NCBI RefSeq assembly: GCF_000372965.1
Contig: NZ_KB890024.1
Span: 3,660,839 to 3,724,838 of the forward strand
Direction of reading: 5' to 3'
DNA from: Hoeflea sp. 108
GTDB lineage: Bacteria; Pseudomonadota; Alphaproteobacteria; Rhizobiales; Rhizobiaceae
Length of the DNA stretch: 64,000 nt
Made by a program: the position numbers and the translations under genes. The notes below the pieces were generated by a model. That model had not been told where the DNA came from. It searched no databases and was given only the letters and a program-made list of their open reading frames with translations. The first letter of the stretch is position 1, and every line of letters starts with the position of its first letter. This document shows positions 57,805-64,000 of this stretch, one piece after another.

Positions 57805-57810
57805 GGTCTC

Positions 57811-58011
57811 TCACTCCTTGTCGGTGGCGTCGTTGCCGGGCTTGTAGGCGATCAGAAACTGGTAGGCGCCAAGTGCCGCCATGCCGCCGGCCAAGGTGCC
57901 CCAGAAGGCCGATCCGGTAGCGAACTCGAAGATAGACCAGGCCGCACAGAAGGCGACGAGCGCAACGCGCCGCCACAGCGGCCTGAGGAACGGATGGTTC
58001 TGGTCGTTCAT
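57811..58011 (-). CDS. small membrane protein (DUF3329-like)
   Basis: A 66-residue protein, MNDQNHPFLRPLWRRVAL at the start, with one or two hydrophobic segments (about 16-36 and 38-55). Short proteins of this HPFxRPLWRR type occur widely in Hyphomicrobiales and are annotated DUF3329. ATG 58011 is chosen; the open frame begins with a TTG just before it. It lies between iolE and iolB with a 6-base gap to iolB, so it is cotranscribed with inositol genes, but has no known role in that pathway. Confidence 0.75.
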   Translation of the reverse strand: MNDQNHPFLRPLWRRVALVAFCAAWSIFEFATGSAFWGTLAGGMAALGAYQFLIAYKPGNDATDKE

Positions 58012-58146
58012 CAATCGCGTACTGCCTTGCCTCGGATACTCTCGGGATCGTAGCCGCCCGGAACATTGGGCTCAAGCATTACAGCGCGGCACGTCCTCGA
58101 CGCGCAAAGGATGCTGTAGCTTTTTGAACCTGTGAATGGTCTTGTC

Positions 58147-58168
58147 CGAAAATCCGCTTCGATTTTCG
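58147..58168. terminator. hairpin downstream of iolE
   Basis: CGAAAATC (58147-58154) and GATTTTCG (58161-58168) form a perfect 8-bp stem with a 6-base loop, just past the iolE stop. No U-tract follows, so it may be part of a dispersed palindrome or a processing site. Confidence 0.45.
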
Positions 58169-58171
58169 CAG

Positions 58172-59089
58172 TCATGCGTTCGGAAAACCTTGCGTTTCGA
58201 CCGTGTAGCCGGCAGCCGTCATCACCCGCATCAGCTCGGCATGACCGACCTGAGCCATCTTCAGCGGCGGGTTCTTCTTCGGGTCCTGCTCGGCTTCGAC
58301 GACGAACCACCCCTCATAACCATGGTCGGCGAACTTCTGCACGATCGCGCCGAAGTCGAGCGAGCCGTCGCCGGGCACTGTGAAGGCGCCGAGCGCAACC
58401 GCGTCGAGGAACGACTGCTTCGTCCAGTCGAGCGCCTTGATGACATCCATCCGCACGTCCTTCACATGCACATGGCTGATGCGCTTGTGGTGGTTGTCGA
58501 TGGCGCGCAGCACATCGCCGCCGGCAAAGGCGAGATGGCCGGCGTCGAGCAGCAGCGGAATGCCCTCGCCCGAATGCTTCATGAAGGCGTCGAGCTCACG
58601 CTCGAACTGCACGACCGCCGCCATGTGGTGGTGGTAGGACAAAGGCATGCCCTGCTCCGCGCACCATTCGCCGAATTCGGTCAGCTTGCGGGCATAGGCC
58701 TTCATCTCGTCGTCTGATAGCACCGCCTTGGTCGCCAGCGGCTTCGAGCGATCGCCCTGGATCGAGCGGCCGACCTCGCCATAGACGATGCAGGGCGCAT
58801 CCACCGCCTTGAACAGGTCGATCATCGGCTGGATGCGGTCCTTGTTGGCGGCGAGGTCTTCATTGACCAGCGTGCCGGAAAACCAGCCGCCGCAAAGCGT
58901 GACGTCGGCGGCCTTCAGGATCGGCAGCATCGCCTCGGGCGTGCTCGGAAAGCGGCGCCCCTGCTCCATGCCGGTAAAGCCGGCCGAGCGCGATTGCCGC
59001 AGGCACTCCTCCAGCGACACGTCATCGCTCAGTTCGGCAAGATCGTCGTTCCACCACGCGATGGGGGACATGCCCAGTTTGGCTTTCAC
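58172..59089 (-). CDS. iolE: myo-inosose-2 dehydratase IolE
   Basis: A 305-residue TIM-barrel dehydratase of the xylose-isomerase-like family that removes water from 2-keto-myo-inositol. The N-terminal GMSPIAWWNDDLAELSDDVSLEECLRQ, LSYHHHMAA, LLLDAGHLAFAGGD and SHVHVKDVR hold the conserved metal and substrate residues. The start is GTG 59089 with GGAG 7-10 bases upstream; ATG 59071 would drop only six residues. A palindromic element separates it from iolD. Confidence 0.95.
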   Translation of the reverse strand: MKAKLGMSPIAWWNDDLAELSDDVSLEECLRQSRSAGFTGMEQGRRFPSTPEAMLPILKAADVTLCGGWFSGTLVNEDLAANKDRIQPMIDLFKAVDAPCIVYGEVGRSIQGDRSKPLATKAVLSDDEMKAYARKLTEFGEWCAEQGMPLSYHHHMAAVVQFERELDAFMKHSGEGIPLLLDAGHLAFAGGDVLRAIDNHHKRISHVHVKDVRMDVIKALDWTKQSFLDAVALGAFTVPGDGSLDFGAIVQKFADHGYEGWFVVEAEQDPKKNPPLKMAQVGHAELMRVMTAAGYTVETQGFPNA

Positions 59090-59156
59090 GTCAGTTCTCC
59101 AGTCTCAATTCTTTTCCGGCGCCCCGCCCCAGGCGGCGCATGATCTTCCAACGTAG

Positions 59157-59327
59157 CGCTGCCCCTCACTGTCCTGCCGGACATCTCTCCCCGCAGACGG
59201 GGAGAGAGTGGCTGTCACCACCGTCGCGCCAACATTTCCAGCGGTGCCGATTGGCGAAATCAGCGCGACCAGCGGGTCTCTCCCCGTTCACGGGGAGAGA
59301 TGTCCGGCAGGACAGTGAGGGGCAGCG
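59157..59327. repeat. 171-bp palindromic element with perfect 37-bp arms
   Basis: The 37 bases at 59157-59193 are the exact reverse complement of 59291-59327. Each arm ends in CTCTCCCCG and forms its own small hairpin with a nearby CGGGGAGAG, around a unique centre. The structure is MITE-like or a large rhizobial palindrome. It lies in the 284-bp gap between iolD and iolE, so it is transcribed within the inositol operon and might end or process the message. Confidence 0.85.
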
Positions 59328-59373
59328 TGCACATCACAAGCAAGGGCAGCGCCGACCTCGCAAGTCCGGGCAC

Positions 59374-61224
59374 CTAGTCGCCCACGCGTTGCAGCTTGAG
59401 CTTCTCCTCATAGCCCTTGCGGGCGGCATTCACCTCGGCACGCGCACTCACCTCAGGCACGGCCACGTCCCACCAGTGGCCGCCCTCGCCGGTCGAGATG
59501 AGCGGATCGGTATCGATCAACACCACCGTCGTCCTGTCGCTCTTGCGCGCCCGGTCGAGCGCGGCTTCCAGGTCGGCGATGGACGCAGCCTTCTCGGCGT
59601 TGGCGCCCAAGCTTTTCGCATGCGCGACGAAGTCGATATCGGGCAGAACCTCATGCCTGCTGTCGCGCAGCAGATTGTTGAAGTTGGCGCCGCCTGTCGC
59701 CATCTGCAGCCGGTTGATGCAGCCATAGCCCCTGTTGTCGAGCAGCACGATGGTGAGCTTCAGCCCCAGCATGACCGAGGTCGCGATCTCCGAATTCAGC
59801 ATCAGGTAAGAGCCGTCGCCGATCATGATGACGACCTCCTTGTCCGGCCGCGCCATCTTGGCGCCCAGGCCTCCTGCGATCTCGTAGCCCATGCAGGAGA
59901 AACCATATTCGGAGTGGTAGGAGCCGGGGCCGCCCGCCTGCCACAGCTTGTGCATCTCGCCCGGCAAGCCGCCGGCCGCATGCAGCACGATGACGTCGCT
60001 GCCCAGCGTGCGCTGCACAGCACCAATCACCTGCGCGTCCGACGGCAAGGCGGCATTGGTCGCCGCCGTCACCTTGGCCGCAGCCTTGCGCCACTCGGCC
60101 TTGCCTGCCTTGGCGTTTTCGGTCCAGGACGCCGGCGCCTTGTAGCCGGCAACAGCGGCGCCCAGTTCGACGAGCCCTTCCCTCGCATCCGCCACCAACG
60201 GCAGCGCCATGTGCTTGCCGGCGTCGAAGGGCTGCACATTGAGGCCGATGATGGCCTTGCCGGCGTTCTTGAACAGCGACCAAGATCCCGTGGTAAAGTC
60301 CTGCAGGCGCGTGCCGACGGCCAGCACCACGTCGGCTTCCTCGGCCAGCCGGTTGGCTGCCGCTGTACCGGTCACGCCGACCGCCGCCATGTTCAGCCCA
60401 TGCTCATCGGTCAGCGCCGACTTGCCGCCCTGGGTCTCGCAGACAGGAATGCCCGTGGCCTGGACGAAGCGATCGAGTTCTTCCGACGCACCGGAATAGA
60501 GCACGCCGCCACCCGCCACGATCAGCGGCTTCTTCGCCGCCTTCAGCACCTCTGCCGCAGTCGCAAGCTCGTCGCGATCCGGACGCGGGCGGCGCGGCGT
60601 CCACACGCGCTCGGCAAAGAAGCTCTCGGGATAATCATAAGCCTCGGCCTGCACGTCCTGGCACAAGGACAGCGTCACCGGCCCGCATTCGGCCGGATCG
60701 GTCAGCACTTGCATGGCGCGCGCCAGCGCCGGGATGATCTGCTCTGGCCGGGTGATGCGGTCGAAATAGCGTGACACGGGACGGAAGCAGTCGTTTGCCG
60801 AGACCGTGCCGTCGCCGAAATCCTCGACCTGCTGCAACACCGGGTCGGGCACGCGGTTGGCAAACACGTCGCCGGGCAGAAGCAGAACCGGCAGACGGTT
60901 GACATGGGCGAGTGCTGCGGCCGTCACCATGTTGACCGCGCCGGGGCCGATGGAGCTCGTCGCCGCCATCATGCGCTGGCGGAAATTCGCCTTGGCAAAT
61001 GCGATCGCCGCATGCGCCATCGCCTGCTCGTTATGGGCACGGTAGGTCGGCAGCTCCTCGCGCACCTGATAGAGCGCCTCGCCGATGCCGGCGACGTTGC
61101 CGTGGCCGAATATCGCCCAGACGCCACCGAACAGCGGCACCATCTTGCCGTCGATCACGGTCATCTGCCGCGTCAGGTAGCGCGTCAGCGCCTGCGCCAT
61201 GGTCAGGCGAACGGTCTTGGTCAT
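59374..61224 (-). CDS. iolD: 3D-(3,5/4)-trihydroxycyclohexane-1,2-dione acylhydrolase IolD
   Basis: A 616-residue thiamine-diphosphate enzyme opening the cyclohexanedione ring to 5-deoxyglucuronate. The N-terminal PYR domain starts LTMAQALTRYLTRQM and has the FGGVWAIFGHGNVAGIGEAL segment; the ThDP/Mg motif is GDGSYLMLNSEIATSVMLGLKLTIVLLDNRGYGCINRLQ. ATG 61224 has GGGAGGAGAA upstream; the longer open frame lacks support. It follows iolC by 61 bp. Confidence 0.95.
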   Translation of the reverse strand: MTKTVRLTMAQALTRYLTRQMTVIDGKMVPLFGGVWAIFGHGNVAGIGEALYQVREELPTYRAHNEQAMAHAAIAFAKANFRQRMMAATSSIGPGAVNMVTAAALAHVNRLPVLLLPGDVFANRVPDPVLQQVEDFGDGTVSANDCFRPVSRYFDRITRPEQIIPALARAMQVLTDPAECGPVTLSLCQDVQAEAYDYPESFFAERVWTPRRPRPDRDELATAAEVLKAAKKPLIVAGGGVLYSGASEELDRFVQATGIPVCETQGGKSALTDEHGLNMAAVGVTGTAAANRLAEEADVVLAVGTRLQDFTTGSWSLFKNAGKAIIGLNVQPFDAGKHMALPLVADAREGLVELGAAVAGYKAPASWTENAKAGKAEWRKAAAKVTAATNAALPSDAQVIGAVQRTLGSDVIVLHAAGGLPGEMHKLWQAGGPGSYHSEYGFSCMGYEIAGGLGAKMARPDKEVVIMIGDGSYLMLNSEIATSVMLGLKLTIVLLDNRGYGCINRLQMATGGANFNNLLRDSRHEVLPDIDFVAHAKSLGANAEKAASIADLEAALDRARKSDRTTVVLIDTDPLISTGEGGHWWDVAVPEVSARAEVNAARKGYEEKLKLQRVGD

Positions 61225-61285
61225 CGTCTTCTCCTCCCGCTTCGGCGGCGCATCCTGAGATGCCGGCCTCGCCTCGGCTGTCTGT

Positions 61286-63214
61286 TTATGCCGCCCGACG
61301 GTCGCGCGCCGCAAGCCATGCCTTGGTCAGCTGTTCGAAACGCTGGGCCATGTCGTCGACCGCAGCCTGGTCGTTCATGCGGCCGGCCAGCCATTCTTCA
61401 GCCGCATGGGCGAAGATGCTGCGCCCCACGGCAAAACCCTTGACCACCGCAGCGTCCGCGGTCGCGGCGAACGCTACCTCCAGATCGGCCAGCGGCGCCT
61501 CGAGCCCCAGCAGCACGACACCACGGCAATAGGGATCGTTGGTGTTGATGACCGCCTCGATCTTCTTCCACGCGGCAGCTGAAGCCTGCGGCTCGAGCTT
61601 CCACCAGTCGGGCTTGATGCCAAGCGCGTAGAGCTCTTCCAGCGCACGTGGAATGGTGTTCTCGTCGAGCTTGCCGTGTTTGCCGGCGATGATCTCGACC
61701 AGCAGTTCGCGGCCCACCTTCCGCGCCGCCTCGAACAGCGTGCGCAGCTTCTGCTGCTGCTCGGCCTTGAGCTCGGCCGGATCGTCGGGGTGGTAGAAGC
61801 ACAGGCATTTGATGCAGTGCTCGACCGGCCACTCCACCAGCTGCGAGCCGATGTCCTGCGAGAACTCGAAACGCAGCGGTCGCGAGCCCGGCAGCTCCAC
61901 CGGCCGGCCAAGCCAGGAGAAGGGATGGCGGGCGAATTCGAACATCGCCTCGCGGCCAAACTTCTCGTCGATCAGCATGCCGTAGCCGTCGCGTCCGTCG
62001 GCCACCTTGGCCGCAGCCTTCACCGCCAGCACCTTGAAATCGCGGACGCGTGACGCATCGGCGCCGGTGCGGGCAGCGATGTCTTCGAGCTGGATGCGAT
62101 GGTCGCAGGCCAGCGCCATCATCGACGGGATCTCGTGTCGGCGGGTCGTTGCCCAATGCACGTGGTTGATCGCCTCGTCCTTGCGCAGCGCGCGTTCCTT
62201 GCTGCCGTTCTTGAGGAAGAACTGCAGCTCGTCGAAGGTCGGGATCTCAGGCGAGCAGAGCAGCCGGGATACGGCAAAAGCACCGCAGGCATTGGCCCAG
62301 GTCGCCGAAGTCGCCAGGCTCTCGCCGCCCAGCCAGCCGCGTAGGAAGCCGGACATGAAGGCATCGCCGGCGCCCAGCACATTGTAGACCTCGATCGGAA
62401 AACCCTTGCCGACGATGCCGTCCTCAAGGTCATCAGAGATCGCCCCGTCATAGACGATGCAGCCCATCGGACCGCGCTTGAGCACGATCGTTGCCTTGGA
62501 CAGCGAGCGGATCGTCTTGAGGGCTGCAAGAAGCTCGCTTTCACCGGAGGCGATCATCACCTCTTCTTCGGTGCCGACGATCAGGTCGCAATCGGCCAGC
62601 ACACCCTTGAGATGGTTGGAGACGGCATCGGAGGCGATGTAGCGGCTCTCTCCGGCGGCGTGGCCGGCGAGGCCCCAGAGATTCGGGCGGTAGTCGATGT
62701 CGAACACCACCTTGCCGCCTGCTTCCTTGATCAGCCGCATCGCCTTGCGCTGCGCAGCATCGGTCGAGGGCCGCGAAAAATGCGTGCCGGTGACGACGAT
62801 CGCCCGCGCCGACTTGATGAAATCAGGATCGATGTCGTCTTCGACGAGCGCCATGTCGGCGCAATTCTCGCGATAGAAGATCAGCGGAAACGTCTTGTCG
62901 TCCTCGACCGACAACAGCACCAGTGCCGTAAGCCGCTCCTTGTCAGTGACAAGCCCCTTGTCCGACACGCCTTCGCGCAGCATCTGCTCGCGGATGTAGC
63001 GGCCCATATGTTCGTCGCCGACCCGGGTCAGAAGCGCCGAGCGCAGGCCGAGACGCGCCGTGCCGATGGCAATGTTGGCAGGGCAACCACCGACCGATTT
63101 GGCAAAGGACGCAACGTCCTCCAGCCGCGATCCAGTCTGCTGCCCATAGAGATCGACCGATGCGCGCCCGATGGTGATGACGTCGAGTGTAGGCTGGTTC
63201 TTGGGGTCGGTCAT
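61286..63214 (-). CDS. iolC: bifunctional 5-dehydro-2-deoxygluconokinase / DUF2090 protein (IolC)
   Basis: A 642-residue fusion. Residues about 10-325 are a PfkB-family sugar kinase (VITIGRASVDLYGQQTGSRLEDVASFAKSVGGCPANIAIGTARLG, catalytic GAGDAFMSGFLRGWLGG) that phosphorylates 5-dehydro-2-deoxygluconate. Residues about 345-635 are a DUF2090 aldolase-like TIM barrel, which likely performs the following aldol cleavage (IolJ-type step). This fused form is usual in alphaproteobacteria. ATG 63214 has GGGAGGA upstream. IolR-type sites precede it. Confidence 0.94.
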   Translation of the reverse strand: MTDPKNQPTLDVITIGRASVDLYGQQTGSRLEDVASFAKSVGGCPANIAIGTARLGLRSALLTRVGDEHMGRYIREQMLREGVSDKGLVTDKERLTALVLLSVEDDKTFPLIFYRENCADMALVEDDIDPDFIKSARAIVVTGTHFSRPSTDAAQRKAMRLIKEAGGKVVFDIDYRPNLWGLAGHAAGESRYIASDAVSNHLKGVLADCDLIVGTEEEVMIASGESELLAALKTIRSLSKATIVLKRGPMGCIVYDGAISDDLEDGIVGKGFPIEVYNVLGAGDAFMSGFLRGWLGGESLATSATWANACGAFAVSRLLCSPEIPTFDELQFFLKNGSKERALRKDEAINHVHWATTRRHEIPSMMALACDHRIQLEDIAARTGADASRVRDFKVLAVKAAAKVADGRDGYGMLIDEKFGREAMFEFARHPFSWLGRPVELPGSRPLRFEFSQDIGSQLVEWPVEHCIKCLCFYHPDDPAELKAEQQQKLRTLFEAARKVGRELLVEIIAGKHGKLDENTIPRALEELYALGIKPDWWKLEPQASAAAWKKIEAVINTNDPYCRGVVLLGLEAPLADLEVAFAATADAAVVKGFAVGRSIFAHAAEEWLAGRMNDQAAVDDMAQRFEQLTKAWLAARDRRAA

Positions 63215-63278
63215 TTTGTCCTCCCGGTCGCTCCGCCGCGCCGGCCTGCCCGCTTGCTCCGCTCGCAGGCCACACAAT

Positions 63279-63292
63279 GCAATTTCAATTCC
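63279..63292. promoter_or_regulatory. IolR-like site, one mismatch
   Basis: GCAA-TTTCAA-TTCC differs at one base from the GGAA-N6-TTCC motif reported for the rhizobial inositol repressor IolR. It lies 65-78 bp upstream of the iolC start and 29 bp from a perfect copy. Confidence 0.4.
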
Positions 63293-63307
63293 ATAAATCA
63301 GTCAATC

Positions 63308-63321
63308 GGAATTTTCATTCC
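63308..63321. promoter_or_regulatory. IolR operator candidate GGAA-N6-TTCC
   Basis: A perfect match (GGAA-TTTTCA-TTCC) to the IolR recognition motif known from Sinorhizobium meliloti, in the 171-bp region upstream of iolC. With the near-match at 63279-63292 it suggests that iolCDEB is repressed by an IolR encoded outside the window. Confidence 0.6.
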
Positions 63322-63385
63322 ATCGACAGATTGTGACTGTCCGCCCCGAGGCCCATTGCCCCGAGGCGACTGTCTGCCCGTCGGC

Positions 63386-64000
63386 CTAGAGCCTGACGGT
63401 CTTGCCTTCCTTGGCTGACTTCAGCGCCGCATCAGCCAGCTTCAGCGCCATCAGGCCGTCCTTGCCGTCGGGCGAGATCTTTGCGCCCTTCGTCACCGAG
63501 GCGATGAAGGCCGCGATCTCGTTGGCATAGGCCTCGGTGTAGCGGGTCATGAAGAAGTCGTGCAGCGGCGGGCGGGTGTAGCCCATCGCACCGGCGACCT
63601 CGATCGAAACCGCGCGCTGGTTCTCGGCCGACACCATGCCGTCGGAGCCATGCACCTCGATGCGCTGGTCATAGCCATAGGTGGCGCGGCGCGAATTGCT
63701 GATGACGCACTGACGACCGCTTGCGGTCACCAGGATCACCGAGACGCTGTCGAAATCGCCGAGCTCGCCGATCTTCTTGTCGACCAGCACGGAGGCCGTC
63801 GCCGTCACCGCCACCGGCTCTTCGCCGAGCAGGAAACGCGCCATGTCGAAGTCGTGGATCGTCATGTCGCGGAAAATGCCGCCCGAACGCGTGATGTATT
63901 CTGCCGGCGGCGGGCCGGGGTCGCGCGAGGTGATCACCACCTGCTCGACCTTGCCGATGGCGCCGTCGTCGATGGCCTTGCGCACGGCGGCAAAATGCGG
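63386..64000 (-). CDS. iolG: inositol 2-dehydrogenase (C-terminal part; 5' end beyond the window)
   Basis: The last 204 residues of a Gfo/Idh/MocA-family dehydrogenase that oxidises myo-inositol to 2-keto-myo-inositol with NAD+. Visible: PHFAAVRKAIDDGAIGKVEQVVITSRDPGPPPAEYITRSGGIFRDMTIHDFDMARFLLGEEPV, with the catalytic HDFDM region, and the C-terminal GKDGLMALKLADAALKSAKEGKTVRL. The Rossmann domain is outside. The gene reads in frame to base 64000. It is upstream of iolC in the same orientation with a separate promoter region between them. Confidence 0.92.
   Translation of the reverse strand, partial: PHFAAVRKAIDDGAIGKVEQVVITSRDPGPPPAEYITRSGGIFRDMTIHDFDMARFLLGEEPVAVTATASVLVDKKIGELGDFDSVSVILVTASGRQCVISNSRRATYGYDQRIEVHGSDGMVSAENQRAVSIEVAGAMGYTRPPLHDFFMTRYTEAYANEIAAFIASVTKGAKISPDGKDGLMALKLADAALKSAKEGKTVRL

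Noticed and set aside
59157..59327. The long palindrome as an insertion sequence
   Set aside because: No transposase frame lies within its 171 bp. It can only be a non-autonomous element or a structural repeat.

Overview
The window is a gene-dense, GC-rich stretch of an alphaproteobacterial chromosome or megaplasmid. The split C-P lyase system, the inositol cluster, the XRE-cupin regulators, the many periplasmic solute-binding proteins and the dispersed palindromic repeats point to the Hyphomicrobiales, most like Mesorhizobium/Aminobacter-type Phyllobacteriaceae (inferred from gene content only). No tRNA, rRNA, CRISPR array, transposase or phage gene was seen.

Layout. 1-345 is the start of an S-formylglutathione hydrolase gene. 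553-3255 is a four-gene operon: a Tat-exported metallophosphatase, a periplasmic cupredoxin, an ECF sigma factor and its membrane anti-sigma factor. 3302-11865 (minus) is a nine-gene array read from a Tat-exported binding protein through a polyamine/opine-type ABC transporter, a flavin monooxygenase, two CMD-family proteins and an XRE-cupin regulator to an octopine/nopaline-dehydrogenase-family enzyme; it looks like one uptake and breakdown pathway. 12252-14198 is an acyltransferase-3/SGNH protein. 14289-20395 is phnF facing phnGHIJKL and a hexapeptide acetyltransferase. 20398-25254 holds gltS, a Tim44-like membrane protein, two GFA-family proteins, an NAD(P)-binding dehydrogenase and its divergent HxlR regulator. 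25492-31787 is phnCDEE, a DUF1045 (2H-like) gene and phnM, completing phosphonate uptake and C-P lyase metabolism; candidate Pho boxes precede both phn blocks, and no phnN or phnP lies in the window.

31850-36562 has an XRE-cupin regulator facing a FAD amine/amino-acid oxidase, then a family-5 binding protein and a serine hydrolase. 36568-39824 (minus) is a sulfur-related operon: periplasmic rhodanese, YeeE/YedE transporter, a secreted or membrane-anchored peptide built of Pro-Cys-Ala repeats with 11 cysteines, and an unknown protein. 40150-41745 is another lone family-5 binding protein.

41840-55984 is the most unusual region: two paralogous GNAT(CelD/FemAB-like)-TPR proteins bracket a Gly-rich exported protein, a LuxR regulator with a degenerate receiver, a HEPN-like protein, two very unusual repetitive proteins (606 and 677 aa) that share a repeat signature, a type I secretion ABC exporter with a 250-residue disordered N-terminal extension, and its HlyD-type adaptor. 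I read it as a type I secretion system with dedicated repetitive surface cargo that may be acyl-modified before export. No TolC gene is in the window.

56094-64000 (minus) is an inositol catabolic cluster: iolG (partial), iolC-DUF2090, iolD, iolE, a small membrane protein, iolB and a PanB-like protein lacking PanB catalytic motifs. IolR-type GGAA-N6-TTCC sites precede iolC, and a 171-bp palindromic element with perfect 37-bp arms lies between iolD and iolE.
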